Assembly: GCA_007644065.1 (NCBI GenBank)
Contig: VJWN01000003.1
Coordinates: 1,736,001 to 1,800,000 of the forward strand
DNA from: Margaritispora aquatica
Lineage: Eukaryota; Ascomycota; Leotiomycetes; Helotiales; Discinellaceae
Direction: 5' to 3'
Length of the DNA stretch: 64,000 nt
The translations under genes were made by a program, and so were the position numbers. The notes under the pieces are model-generated. The model made no database searches and had not been told where the DNA came from. It worked only from the letters and a program-made list of their open reading frames with translations. This document shows positions 10,476 through 22,824 of this stretch, in pieces. Position 1 is the stretch's first letter; every line of letters begins with the position of its first letter.

Positions 10476-11420
10476 GAAGAAGTGCACAGGTCTTGTGTAT
10501 GACATACATGACTAAGACAAGACTGAAAAATATTTTTAAATTGTAATAAATATGATCCGAGAATCTGATGATAACTAGCAACGAGTGAGTTGACTATCCT
10601 CTTTCTTTCAGTGAACGCCTGAACGAAACATGGCAAGATGAATCATTAGTCAATTGGGCTCCATCCACTTCCTCCTATGCCAACAACCATCTTAGTAGCG
10701 ACTTCGACATCTTCCCTCTCCAACCAAATAATCTCATTATCCAATCTCTTTTTGTCCCAAAATCCCCATCGCCTTTCACGTAGAAACATACATGCACATA
10801 GCTCCTACAACCGTAATCGAATACTAGCTTTTATATCCAGAAGACTTTTCATGTCCAGCATATGCCTCTGATTTGCCTTGTAGCGTATGATGGAAAGTGA
10901 TTTTCATTCTAGCTTGAGATTGATGATGAATAGTCACGTTCGTTCTGCGGGAATAGTTTCAGGCTCTGTAACCAGTAATCGCCTTTCCATACTACACCTA
11001 AGTGCTGCCATTCGCTTGCGTTCTACCATCATCGGAGAGCACTACTTTCTTTTTCTTTATGTCATGGCCGGGTCAAATCATCTTCACAGCCTCCCTTACG
11101 CACTTGTAATACATCAAATAGTGAGCTCAACCTATCTTTGACAGACCATACGTCAAGTTATTTGGAGCAATATTTCCTATACCCAGCCTTCTTCTTTCCA
11201 AGTCTAGAGTCCTAATACACCAACACGGTCAATCTCACAAGACGACTAGTCTCGTTCTAAGTTCAACTTCATTTGCAGCAAATCGCTACTGTAGTCACCT
11301 TCGCAGATACTTTCTCTCGGCCAAACATCTCACCTCTCATCGCAAGGTCGCTTTTGCAACAATTAGCTTTTAATCAACTTCAAACCCACAAAGTGTTTTC
11401 AGTGTAGAAATTCGGCCAAA
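10476..11420. other. intergenic, promoter of the BTB gene
   Basis: About 0.95 kb with only short, inconsistent frames. A CA/CT-rich leader runs into the ATG at 11421. No further signal seen. Confidence 0.6.
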
Positions 11421-12936
11421 ATGGCTTCCTCCAACATAAACTTATCTACCTCAGATACAAGCTCCGTAAGTCATCTGATGCATCATCATCTTAGGAAGAA
11501 CAAAAAGCTAACATAATCAAAATTCCAGGTTGAGAAGCCTGCATGTATTCTCTGTCGAAGAGTATTTAGTCAAAAGCCTGGTCGTGTGAGTTTCCAATAT
11601 GAGAAAGTGAATTCTTATTAATATGAAATTAGTATTATGAATGTTTCTATTGCGGAAATTCAGACCATGGAGTTAATTCAGATTCAGAGCCTACAAGTCC
11701 TAGATCTGAAAAGAACACGAGTATGGACTCAGACGTCCCCTCAGATTCAGATTCAGACTCAGACTCAGACTCAGACTCGAACTCAGACTCGGAAGTGGTC
11801 ACTGAAGTGCCAAGAAGATCTGCGAGGCTACAAGCTCTGTATCCAATAAATTACGAATCTGAAGTCGCCTCCAGCGTTTCTGATTCTGAAATTGAGTCTT
11901 CACCAATAAGAATTGAATCAAATAGCCAAAAACGAGCAATCTCGTCGAACTGTTCAGAGACATCACTTCAGCCACAGAAGAGAAGACTGAATGGTAGATT
12001 TGTATCTGCGAAAGCTCTTCTTTTGGCACCTGTAGCCCTTCCGCGTTCCCCCAAGGCATCAGTATCAGCAGAGCCAGATGTTATTAGCAGAGCCATGGAG
12101 CACCAAGCAGTATCTTTAGTAACATCCACATTTTGCAAGTGAGTATGGCGTTTTTAAGCTGAGGAGACACCGCTAACCTTAGCAGCAACATCGGAGAAGC
12201 ATTTATAAACCTCGATATTGGTCCAACTGCGAGACCATTTGCGGTCCATATAAATTTGCTCTTAAATTGGTGTCCTTTCATTGCTAACAAAATACAAGAA
12301 AGACCACAGCAAGTTCGTTTTATCTTCCCAGACATCGATGCCAACTTGTTCAGCTTTGTTGTCGAGTTTCTCTACTGTGGATTCATATCCGGATTCGACA
12401 TCGCAGATCATTCCCGCAATCGTGCGCGGCTAAACATGAAGATTGAGCTCTATCTCCTCGCTGACAAGCTTGAAATGGTGGTGCTGAAAAATTGGGTTAT
12501 ATCATACATCGGTCATGATTTCGCAAATTCAAAGTTCTGGCCAACTGTGCAACAGATTCAAAAGACTTATAAAGCTGGCAATCAAAATCTGGGCCTAAAA
12601 AGCTATATGTCGCTTTCCTATCGCTACCTTCTGCTGAGACAGGAGGAACCAAAGCTTGTTGAAAATGCCGATGCGGCTGAGGTTGATACAGATCTTGTAA
12701 GGCTCGCACCGACAATGGATGAACTCGAAGAGCTCTTAAGCTTAAGAGAGCTACAATCAGACGTCTTGAAGCTATTGAGAGGAATGGTGGCTAGTGGTAC
12801 AATGGGATCTGTGAAGGACCCGAAGGAGGAGGTCGTCTGTGCTTTCCATGAGCATATTGGGCAGGATGAGGCAGAGAGATGTGCGTTCAAGGGGCTGGAA
12901 TTTGGAGTATGGGATGGAAGATTGGACAGAAGATGA
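11421..12936 (+). CDS. BTB/POZ-domain protein with N-terminal zinc-ribbon-like motif and Ser-Asp repeat
   Basis: Exons 11421-11465, 11529-11585, 11633-12138 and 12183-12936 give 453 residues. Residues 21-41 hold two CxxC pairs (CILC and CFYC, 13 residues between), which would bind one zinc ion; the two introns fall on either side of the first pair. An acidic SDSDSD tract follows (about residues 66-82), then a basic patch (RRSARLQAL). From about residue 205 the sequence follows fungal BTB proteins: FAVHINLLLNWCPFI, FPDIDANLFSFVVEFLYCG, then YLLADKLEMVVLKNWVISYI. BTB domains mediate dimerisation and often recruit Cul3 ligases or chromatin partners. The acidic tract and zinc motif suggest a nuclear role, which is inference. 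The last acceptor is a tandem TAGCAG that can be used at either AG without changing the frame. Confidence 0.75.
11741..11792 (+). repeat. GA(T/C)TCA hexamer repeat encoding Ser-Asp
   Basis: About eight copies of a GACTCA/GATTCA hexamer encode the acidic SD tract of the BTB protein. The units differ slightly, so the array is older than a fresh slippage expansion. Confidence 0.85.
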
Positions 12937-13586
12937 TGCATAAGTCAGGCACTACATTTTTATCTTTGAAAACCAGGTCTCGTCCTCTTTTCTACAGTGC
13001 TAAGCGATGACCACACAAGGACGAGATTTGCATCCAATAAAACCTATTCATTAATTCCTTGGTAACAAAATTTCCTAAAGGAATCCATGTTTAGAGATTC
13101 ATAAACTCGTTCCCGGGGTCAACCAGTTGTGGTCTGACTTCCACTGATATCTGATGCTAATCCTTTCCAATAACTCCTTCTGCAAGCAGTGTAAATCGAA
13201 ATATAAAGTGAACTTCTTTCTTTTCTTCCTTACTTCCCCTCCCCCAAACAATTATTTACCTTCTACACAGTCGATCTCTGTTGTATCAGAACATTCTCAT
13301 ATTTATCAACCACAAACTACTACAAGAATTACAACCTCCATTTCTCCAGCAATTCTTCAAAGGCTGAAAAAAAAAAAAGAATTGCAGTTTCTGATCTGCT
13401 GCTGCTTCTTTCTTGCAGGCACATACATTTTTCGATATTTACGAGGTACACATTTGATAATTCAGGTTCTCCATCCCCATATTCAACAATCACACATTCA
13501 CTCTTTGATGAATTGAGACTTACAAATATAGTCTATGACAGCTTCCCAAAACTTTTTCTGCTCATTTTCGAATTCAAACGCAAGAA
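12937..13586. other. intergenic between the two BTB-related genes
   Basis: AT- and CT-rich leader region with an 11-base A run near 13369. No supported gene. Confidence 0.6.
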
Positions 13587-14558
13587 ATGTCCATGAAAAT
13601 GGCCTCCTCAAGTTCTGCAACAGCACCCAGACGTTTTACCGATGATCAGAGAAAGTTTATGTTCGCAAATAGAGAGAACGAACCAAAAAGGAGCTATCCG
13701 GGTATCATGGAAGACTTTCGAAAGATCTGGCCAGATCAACGTATTGATATTCCAGCTATTCGTGGAGCTGTATCCAACAGTAGAAAGAGATACGGTGGAT
13801 CAAACAAGATGCCTGGTGAGCTTCGGACTGTCAACAAGGTGGCCAAAAAGAAAAAACAGGCAGGAAGAGTTGAAACTCAGTTAAAGTTCCACAAAATGCC
13901 ACAGAGAACAAACCACCTCCGAAGCAAGGTGATACTCTCAGAAACGCCATAAAATTGGACACCCATCCTTCAGGAGAGTCAAATCTTTTTCCTCTCGATA
14001 TTTTCCCTGACATCTCAAACGCTCCCTCCGGAGCCCTCGCACCAGCTTCAGCCGAAGGAGAGATATACAAAGGTTCTTTGACTCATCTTCTTGAGCTTTA
14101 CGGCTCAGTGAATCAATTGAAGATGTTCAAATTCATGGATATCTGCATGAACAGGATTGGAAAGGCCTATGATCAAGCTCGCTGGATTCCGTCCCCGGAT
14201 AATATTAAGCTCATTTACAGCTTGAAGATTGGCGGAACTGGCTTAAGAAGATATGCGGTGGAAGCCTTTGCGCGTGAATTCGAAATGAGCCCTCGTACCG
14301 AAGGAGACGACGATACACTCTTAGCTTTGGCGAGTGAAATCCCAGAGCTTAGCAAGGATCTGCTTGCTCATACTCGTGGAGCTAGAGCAAAGGATATGGA
14401 AGACAGAAAGCATAGTATGGGACAAAATATGGTTTGCGATTACCATTGTCATGAAAAAGATGAAGATTGCGTCTTCAAGAACATGAACTTCAAAGGTAAG
14501 CTTTCTTGAATATGGCAAATAGTTGAGAGGGTACTAACCACTTTTACCAGGAGTTTGA
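13587..14558 (+). CDS. BTB-family-related protein with Myb-like N-terminus, no BTB core
   Basis: Proposed exons 13587-13815, 13881-14495 and 14551-14558, 283 residues. Removal of the first intron (65 bases, GTGAGC donor, CTCAG acceptor) joins two frames that are otherwise out of phase. Residues 13-70 (RRFTDDQRKFMFANRENEP and KIWPDQRIDIPAIRGAVSN) look like the helical module used for DNA or chromatin contact in fungal proteins. The C-terminal half (FKFMDICMNRIGKAYDQARW, then a LRRYAVEAFAREF helix) resembles the region that follows the BTB domain in fungal BTB proteins, including the upstream neighbour, yet the BTB core itself is missing. The last intron (GTAAGC, TACTAAC, CCAG) is canonical but is followed by a stop after eight bases. 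A 50-codon open frame lies in a different phase just downstream, so the 3' end is uncertain. Confidence 0.6.
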
Positions 14559-15794
14559 GCGCAGTGTGGCTTACAGGAAACAGCCTGATTGTTTGCACAA
14601 CGGGCTGGGAAGAATGGATGTTGAATATGGCGCATATCAGGAGTATGGACTCCGTGAGGCTATCGGCATCACGTCAAAGCAAAAATACAAGAAGGGGTTT
14701 TAATTTGGTGTTTTATTTTGCAATTTCAACACATAAAGCATTCTTCAGAATCTTTCCTCATGCAATGGCGAGTATCTATGACCAAAAGCAATGGGATGCG
14801 ATTACTTTCTAGAAACAGGCTAATTTTACGGTAAGATGGGCCTTGGGGCGAGTTAATACATCACCTAGTCTAAGCGTGAGTTAAAGAGATCTTTATGAAT
14901 TTCATACCTACACTTGATTTAAATGTTACAGTATGATACTTCGTTTTTCTTTCTCGCTTAGTGGAATCGGTCGTGTTCGTCTTTTCTACGTTCGTCAACC
15001 CTATTCCTCTCCTTCCCTACGGAAATGTGGTCTTTCTAGTGCTCCTTGTTAATTTGTTGTTTTTTAATTCTCTTTTACATTTAGCTCTCAAATTTACCAA
15101 GACCGTTGCTCACTACGTTTGCATTTTACATTCCTAAATGAAAGTAGGTTGTTGCTCCAAAGATTATGGTGGGAAAGCAGCGGTGACTGGAGTTGACACA
15201 CTTTTTTTGTATATGGCCGAATAGATCAGACTGTTATACGTTTCTCGGAGGGGCACGGAGGGGTTGTCATATGATACGTGTGGATTAATCTTCTCATATA
15301 TACAGTGGAATTAGTTTTTGTTGTCATGTCGAATTTCTGCTGCCAAGCCAGTCCATTGTCGAACTTTACGAGGCTACGGACAAGACCTGCGGTGAAAGAG
15401 ATGGCATTCAAAGTGAATTTTACTTTCCTTTTCGTGAGGCCCTCTTTATTACATATATCTTGTATTACACTCAAAAGATATAAGTGGTTTTCAGTACGAC
15501 GTTCATAAAGCGAGTGAGATAGACAAATGTTGCTCTCCTGTGAGTCTTAGACAAGGGGGAAAGATGGAAGACAAGGTACGAAAGCACAAGATTTGTTCTA
15601 TTGAGATATGAACAGAAACTTTTGGCATATTTACATGGTATGTAGTGACTATATACAACAGACAACAGACAAGAGAAAACAAGAAACCTTAACAGATAAA
15701 TGCAACCCTATTCAATGCAACGCCACAGATTTAACACAGCTCTGCTCTTTCATATCTTTCATATCTTCACGAAACCTGAAACCACATTCATTGA
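14559..15794. other. convergent intergenic region
   Basis: 3' side of both neighbours. An out-of-phase frame of about 50 codons (14551-14703) is the only item of interest. The rest is AT-rich and carries no credible gene. Confidence 0.55.
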
Positions 15795-17705
15795 CTAGTA
15801 CCAAAGAGCCTTATTCCAATACAAGCTCTTCGCACTTGCCAAATCATCATCCCCAGTCGTGAAGGTAGAGTTAAAAATGATCTGCAAACCATTGTCACCA
15901 GTGGTGCTGTTGTATAAAGGCCAAGTGAGCTTATCCTCAGGCCACATGGTGTTTGGGTTTCCAGTCAACACGAAAGAGAGGAGATATTTCTGCATCTTGA
16001 TCGCAACAGTCGAGTCAACTGAGGAGCTGCCCATGCCACCACCGCCGCCACCACCGCCAGGACCGCCAACCGAGGTGGTGGAGTTGGTGCCAGTGGTTGA
16101 GTTTGAGGCACTTGAGCTGGCTACTGTGATGGCTGAGGAGGTGGTGGTCGAGTTATCGGTTGTGGTGGTTGTAGACGAGAGAGTGTAGGTGCTGTACCAG
16201 TAGTACGATTGATCTGTACCATGAGTAGCTGAACCCAGATCAACACGTCCATTCCAAGTCTGGTTATTGAGTGCGTGAGTCAAAGCCAAATTCTTAGCGG
16301 TCAGATCAAGAGATTGCTTCATATCTGCGAATCTCAACCCAGGGCTTGTGTAATCAGCCTCAGGGTACAAAACCAATAGTTCCTCGATAACATCATCTGT
16401 GATCGCGGGGAAGAAGACACGAAGCTCAGTGGAGACATCGGCAGTGGTGTCAACGCCAGAATAAGCCTGGCTGTTGGCCTCATGAGCTTCGTGAGTGATG
16501 ACACATGGACCGCTGAAGTTGAAGCGCTTCTGGTAGAATTGTGCTTCGTATGTGTCGGCAATGATGTCGCCATCCACACGAGGTTGGAATTGGTAGGTGT
16601 AGTCCGAGACGATAGTGGTTGCAGCGTCTTGGAGAGTGGTGAAGTCGGCAGCTCGCATGCAAGTGAGATCACCTCCTGTGCAACCAACGCTGGTGGAGAC
16701 ATTTTGCCAGAACTCCTCTGCATGGTGGTGACCTGCGCCGGGGACAAAACCTGGGGACATAATATACGCTTTAGCGAAGTTTTGTTCTGCATGACCTGCG
16801 AAACGCTGCAAGGGGGTTAGTATTGGGTTTTAGAAATGCAGATCGAGAATTGTAGACATACTGTCATCTGGAACATAACTTGGGAACCGCCGGCTGAAAA
16901 CCCCATTGCTGTAATATCATCAGGGTTTCCTCCAAATGCACTGATATACTTCTTGGTCCATGCCTACGATATTTAGTTATGCATGTCAATTCGGTAGAGA
17001 AATACTTACAAATGCTTGCTGAACATCCCAGACACCAGTATTGGAGATACCGCCTTGGTGCAAGAAGGAAGGACCATTGGCCAAACCAGTCATACCAAGT
17101 CGGTAGTTGTAAGAGACGAAAATGAAATCGGTGCTCAAGTCGAACAGCCCTTCCGGTGTGTTCTGGCTTTTGCTCCCACCAGTAAACCCACCACCATAAG
17201 TCCATTGCAGAACAGGAAGGCTCTTGCCAGCGGCATTAGCAGGAACCCAGATATCCATGAACAGGCAGTCTTCGGATGAAGAGCAATCGACATCGGAATC
17301 CGCAAGTGTCCCACTGTTGATGACAGTTTCGGTTAAGGGCCATTCCGGTTTAGCGAAGCGAAGAGCACCAGTGGGAGCCTGAGCGAAACGAATGTTCTGG
17401 TATTTGTAGTAACCAACAGTTGTGTTAGCAGCTGCTGCTACAAGAGTGGTATAATCGAGAGTGATGGTTGGCATTGCTCCTGAAGCTGTGGTTGAGGCGG
17501 CAGCGGCAATCGAAACTGCGGAGGGTGATGAAGCAATTACTGAAGAGATCGAAGAAGCTTTAATTGTAAAACTACTCGAGCTGGCTTTTCCTTTAGGATT
17601 CTGACCTGCCTTCTGGACATTTTGACCTGCCTGACCTTGCTTTTGAGGTGCTGCGGAAACTGCTACAGCTGCTGCCAATGGCAGCAAAAAGGAAGAGAGA
17701 TGCAT
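15795..17705 (-). CDS. secreted type-B carboxylesterase/lipase (alpha/beta hydrolase)
   Basis: Exons (in coding order) 17705-17010, 16963-16862 and 16805-15795, with introns of 46 and 56 bases, give 602 residues. A signal peptide (residues 1-18, LLPLAAAVAVSAAP) is followed by a Ser/Ala-rich linker. The family signatures are in order: EDCLFMDIWVP, the oxyanion-hole YGGGFTGGS, the nucleophile elbow GFSAGGSQ (entirely within exon 2), an acidic THEAHEAN segment where the third triad member is expected, and ATHGTDQSYYW where the catalytic His is expected. A low-complexity insert of Thr/Ser and poly-Gly (about residues 490-540) interrupts the C-terminal part. The enzyme should hydrolyse ester bonds outside the cell; substrate unknown. 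A TATAAA box lies about 90 bases upstream of the start (17791-17800, minus strand). Confidence 0.88.
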
Positions 17706-19063
17706 CGTGAAGTGACAAAAGAATATTCAGCAAAAAATGAGTGAGTGACTTTCGAATGAAGAGTCAATAACTGAACTGACTGACGACAGAGCGCTTTATA
17801 CTTGGCGATCGATTTCCTCATACACATCGAGCTCATCAATGTATACGTGAATAGTGCAGATTTGCCATGTTCGTGGCTGAATAGCAGACGTAATGTTTCA
17901 AGTAAGGGAAGTATAAACAAAAATTAACATATTAGACTTATGCTCAGATTAGCTAATAACTTGCACCGAAATTGAAGAGCTCATTGCTCCCAGGGTCGAC
18001 GAGTTATCATCTGCATAGCCAAGGTACAAAATCTAAAATTAAAAGGTTTAGACGACGAAATAAGGTTGCGTTTGGATGAGTGGGGTGGTAAGTAGCGAGC
18101 TTGGGCGGGAGCAACAGGACTTTGCCACTGGGCGCGTTGAAGGCCCAGGATAAATCCTCAAAATAAAACGACTTCATTCCTTGGAGACCCCTGAAACGAC
18201 GTTTGTGTCCACGTCTTCCATGTCCACATGAGCATGTATTCACAGGACAACGGAACTTGCCGTGTGGTGGAAAAGCAGTTTTATGTCATACTATAACGAT
18301 AAATACTGCCCGAATACAACGTCGAATACAGAATTAACACAGAGAAACAATTAACGTAGTGTAGAGTGCCCGAAAATCAATTCGTCTGAACAACTTGAAG
18401 TCCGTCTCAAAGATGATGAGCACGAATTGAACCGCATTGCAAAAGAATAAACAATGTACGCAAGTACTTACTCACTAAGCTACCGATATCCACCTCAAGA
18501 ACACCCATTCCAATCTTCAAGGAGGAGTGCAGGTGGTGGTGACGACGAAAAGAAAGTGCACGCGTCGTAAGCTTCACTTCGGGACCGAGAGTCTCAAGCG
18601 CAAAAGGATGTATACATCCTCAAGCGAACGGGAATCGCCCAGCTCACTTTCTTTCCAAAATGGAGACAGAATAGCCCAGCGCAGATACTCCTCCCTGCTC
18701 TCAACATCCACTTACTTTAGCATCAGAAATTATGCTTACTTAGATTCTTTCAAAATAGCTTGAATATCTTGTGTCGCCCTCACTAAAGGCTAAGCGAGCC
18801 CCTGATCCTTATTGCTAACCACCAGCACGCTTCACCAACATAAAATCTCGTCACAGCACGTCCAACGCGTTAGATTCGTGTCAATGCACCAGTCATCTCA
18901 GATTCTATACACACACAACTGTCGCAACATGCTACACAAACATCTACCAAAACTCCAAATCTCGCGTCACCATTCCATCCCACCGGATCCCGTCCATCCA
19001 TGCAAGGCAATACTGCAACGCCAAACAATGCTCATCAAATAACCAATGCCCATATGTTCAAGC
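17706..19063. other. intergenic, esterase promoter and Sec1 3' flank
   Basis: About 1.36 kb. The left part holds the esterase promoter with its TATA box on the minus strand. Short frames around 18527-19042 lack consistent coding character or start/splice context and I do not call them. Confidence 0.6.
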
Positions 19064-21410
19064 TCACTTCTTGCTACTAAAGAAACCACGCTTCTTCTTC
19101 TTCTCCTCGCCCTCAGGCTTGCTCTTCTTTTCCAATTTTCCAGGTTTGCTTCCAGGCACCTCTACATTTGAGGGTGATGGTCTGGGTGCCGAATTCATAC
19201 TCAACGATCCCATTCCATCTGTAGGCGGGTCAGGCGGACGATCATATTGACTTCTCTGTGGTGCTGCATTAGGCTGCATTCCTGGTCTGGCTCCTGGTCC
19301 CCGCGGTCCTGGAGGCAACGCTGCTGGTATTGGCTTAGGATCATTAGCTTTGAACAAGAATGCTGGAGCTTTCGGTTTCGGCCTGTCGCTAGGTAGATCC
19401 AATCTCCGACGGTCCTTGCTCAAATCGCCCAGTTGTTGAACATAGAGATTAGGTGTCTGCATATGAGTTGTGGCTAAGAAGATGTCCTTCGAAGTTGTCC
19501 TTGCCATATCATAACATGATCGAGATTCCGAATAAGTGGCGCCTCCAGCCATGAAAACAATCACCCTCTGTTTGTTTTCGACCGTTGACATCCGGTTTCG
19601 TGCCCATGTTGGCTTCGCACTCCTCAGCGATGCTTGCGACTGCGCTGCAAGCTCATCACCATTGTCCTGTTCTGGATCAATATATGGAAATAAAGTCGGA
19701 TCCAATGTTCCGGTAGCAATATCCTCAAGCACCAGTTTGAGCATTGGCTCGAACCGAGACAAGACAAACTCCTCATTTTGTGTTGTTGGAATGGCCTTCT
19801 TAGGGAAAAGTGGCTGAGTTGGTGGTCTGGAGTCTTTCAGGGCTGCCTTAGTCACATGTGCGCCTAGAAGCTCCATATTTGTAATGGCTTCCCCGTTTTG
19901 AGGAGGAAGCGAAGCATGGGCGAGAAGTCGGTTGACATCTTCCATGATAACACCATCTTTATGTATCAGGTACAGCATGATGAGTCGCAGGCGGTCGGAG
20001 GGCATGATGTTTTCGTCGTCTAGCAAGCGAACTAATTGATCTGCTAAGTTTTTTGGTTTGCGGAAATCCTCGTCAAGACCAGTCGCTAAAGATTGCTCTA
20101 CTGAAGCAATGTCGAGAAGCTTTTGGTGCTGGAAAATGTTCATGCACTCTTCTGCCATCGTCAGATGCAGAGAGTATGCTTCCTTCATCTCTTGATATTG
20201 GGATAATCCAGCCAGCATATCTTTGATGACATTGATATTTTTAGTGGTGTCTTCTGAATTGAAATGGGCATTGTCCACCTGGAACTTCTTGAAATCCACG
20301 TCGAGTTTTCCAATGGTCTCCGTCATATGTCTATGTCTATTCTCAATCCAAATCTTGTCCTTCTCTCCTATCTCCATTTCTTTCTCTTGCTCCTCGCCCA
20401 TCCCATCTTTCAGAACCGTTTTGTAGTAGACTTTGTCCGTTTCCTTGAGTGGTAGTAAGTCGTGTGCCATTGCTTGATATGTAAATTCATGGAGTAAAGG
20501 CGCCACCAAGTCCATAGAGCGATCTGTAATTAGAAGAACCCCTTGTGGCCTTGGTGAAGGCGGAGGCCAATCTCTGTGGTACTTTGCGTAGGCATTCAGC
20601 TCCTCCTGAACAAATCTGGCTAGATGGTAACATAACACATTGGCTTCGTGAGTTGGATTCTTAGGTTTGTAGTATCTAACTTTAGGAAATTCCCCCATAC
20701 TGACACAAACGCCCATGACCTATCATGTTAGTATGTGTATGATGAGGGTAAAATCTAACGCACCTTCTGCGCAACAGACTCCATATGCTGCCGAACAAAC
20801 GGACTGCACGCTGGATGATACAGTATAGGAAAACTCCATGGATCTCGGAAGGTTATAAGATGTGACTCGCGTGGGAAATAGTCCACAGACAGTGTTATTG
20901 TATCAGCTGTTTGCGAGGCAGCTTGGCTTGACATCTGCAACCGTTTTTGTAATGGGGGATCGAGGAGTGAAGTCCACACAAGAAAGGCTCTGCGATATCT
21001 CCGACGTTCAAAATCCGCCATGAGGCAATCGACAATATGTGCCTCCGGGGAAAGTAAGTAGAGGGCATCCATGTCCGAGTTCATCTCTCGTTTCTCCATT
21101 ATATTCTCAATATCTTCCCAACATCAGCATATATCTCCAGATGGCTAGAGAACAACCCACTCGTAATCTTTTCCCGCAGAATATCGTCTTCGGTGATTAC
21201 ATTGTCCAGTATTCGTTTAACATTGTCATCGATGACCAGCACCATCCACTACAATTTATGTTAGGCAAAGTCGAACGCAAAAGCTGGGTACTCACCTCTC
21301 CCCCAGTAACACTCTTGATGGCATGCAAAATTACTATCTGACATTAGAGAATTCTAGTCCTTCACACAAGTATGCTCACTTTCGCGCTGCTCTTGGATTG
21401 CGGACACCAT
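19064..21410 (-). CDS. sec1: Sec1/Munc18-family protein (exocytic SM protein)
   Basis: Five exons in coding order: 21410-21380, 21333-21296, 21248-21161, 21113-20764 and 20719-19064. They give 720 residues, the usual length for a fungal Sec1. All four introns are short (43-47 bases). The protein opens MVSAIQEQREIILHAIKSV, like other SM proteins. Hallmarks include DMDALYLLSPEAHIVDCLMA, the conserved DFERRRYRRAFLVWTSLLDP block, PKVRYYKPK, and PQGVLLITDRSMDLVAPLLH. SM proteins bind SNAREs and are needed for fusion of secretory vesicles with the plasma membrane at sites of growth. The C-terminus is a proline-rich then Lys-rich tail (KKKKRGFFSSKK) seen in filamentous fungal forms. Sec1 is chosen over Sly1 or Vps33 on the N-terminal and DMDA/LLSP wording; moderately sure. 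Confidence 0.88.
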
Positions 21411-22155
21411 CTTGGGCAACACTGGCCTTGCCGGCCCTTGGGTGATGTCTGGTGTATAATAGGTACTTGTTGCTGTGTGCAAGATTTATGTCGCAAAATT
21501 TCAAACCTTGGTAAACAGAATGAGAAAGGAGTTTGAGTTTGAGAATAATGGCAGATGTTCTCGTCGTGGCTGGAAGGCTTGGGGAGCTTGGTGGGGTGCT
21601 GTTTCGTTTCTGGGTATGAAGGCTGGTCTCGAAGTTGGCGCCAGTGTCGGATTTACAGGGTTGTGAAGCAAGGCCTCCGTGGCACAATCCGAGGCTTTGG
21701 AGGGGTTCTAGCACTAAATCATCCTGTAGCTAGCAAGTTTTTAATCACATTAACAAATAGATCATTTTTATCAGATCTGCTGAACAGGGCATGTTTAGTT
21801 GAATATGATTGATGGTTAGATAAGCTGTGCAAAGTTATGTACCGCCAACCTTGATCTGTTGTGGAAGAGTCATTAGGTCTGTGTTAACAGCATATCTTGT
21901 TCTAGCTTTGTTTTGTCCTCACAATGCTAGAACATGTTCGATGAGCGTTATGCATGTCATCTCATGCAAGTCATGGAGGTATGATAGATCAATATCTTGC
22001 CCACTTGTTAACCATGATCAATGAACTGGAAGGGGCTCGATAACTCGTCGGTCCATCTTGAACCAGGCTGTATAGTGGAATACCTAGGGGTTTGCGACGG
22101 GCCTTAGTCTTTCTTGGATGTGACTCGCTCGAAGATAATGCTCTCCCTTAACTAT
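21411..22155. other. intergenic, Sec1 promoter and G-patch 3' flank
   Basis: About 0.75 kb. Frames on both strands between 21376 and 21812 are shadows of each other, without splice or homology support. No other signal. Confidence 0.6.
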
Positions 22156-22824
22156 TCAATCTCCACCTAAATACCTCTCCAAATCATCGCTTCTGTAAAA
22201 CATCTCCCTCAATTTCTCTGCCTTTTTCCTATCTTTCTCATAGAGTTTGCGAACCTTGCCTGCATCAAGCTTTTCCATTTTCGTCTTCTTCTCCCGCTGT
22301 GATTCTGGTGGCAGAACCAAGCCTATACCCATCTTGTCATCCTTCGGCTTCGCCTTTATTGGGAATTGTATGCCTTGTTCGGTCGCCCCCAAGCCTCGCC
22401 TTGAGTCTAGATCCCATCCATATGAGGACAGTATTCCAAGCCCCTTCCGAGAGCGATCAAGATGGGAAGGTGGATGAGAGTGCGTCAGACATACTTGGTG
22501 TGCTAAGGAAGCTTCGTGAGATCGTGATGCTGTGGTTGTTGTCGCGGCATTTTCTACACTGACGATAGGATCTGAAAATGGGAGGCTACAGATTTCGCAT
22601 ATCTCCTTAGACGACCCCACGGCAATAGTATTCGTAGTTTGATCTTTTGGTAACACGAGATTCAGATAGAAATCGCTGACTGATTTCGCAGGCGTATTGC
22701 TAGCCGGAACAGTTGCAGAGGATGAATCTGAGGATGGGACAAACTTTACTTTAGTACGTCTGATACCTGCACCAAAGGCTCTTTGATTCTGGAGAGGAAT
22801 CTCATACGTATCTTCATCTGACAT
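22156..22824 (-). CDS. G-patch domain protein with zinc-finger-like segment
   Basis: A single-exon frame of 222 residues from the ATG at 22824 (MSDEDTYEIPLQNQRAF). The longer frame upstream runs into the divergent promoter and is not used. The central part has a CEICSLPFSD pair and a following Cys/His cluster (HQVCLTHSHPPSH), suggesting a metal-binding finger. It is followed by the G-patch, with GLGILSSYGWDLDSRRGLG and then KDDKMGIGL. The C-terminus is a Lys/Glu-rich helix (KVRKLYEKDRKKAEKLREMF). G-patch proteins activate DEAH-box RNA helicases in RNA processing. The order finger then G-patch resembles GPANK1-like proteins and the yeast protein Cmg1; the exact orthology is not settled. It shares a 258-bp divergent promoter with the SDR gene. 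Confidence 0.82.
   Translation of the reverse strand: MSDEDTYEIPLQNQRAFGAGIRRTKVKFVPSSDSSSATVPASNTPAKSVSDFYLNLVLPKDQTTNTIAVGSSKEICEICSLPFSDPIVSVENAATTTTASRSHEASLAHQVCLTHSHPPSHLDRSRKGLGILSSYGWDLDSRRGLGATEQGIQFPIKAKPKDDKMGIGLVLPPESQREKKTKMEKLDAGKVRKLYEKDRKKAEKLREMFYRSDDLERYLGGD

Noticed and set aside
18790..18803. 14-base word CTAAGCGAGCCCCT, identical at 32320-32333
   Set aside because: A shared 14-mer is expected by chance in a window this size; although it resembles part of the 5.7/6.5-kb repeat, flanking sequence does not match.
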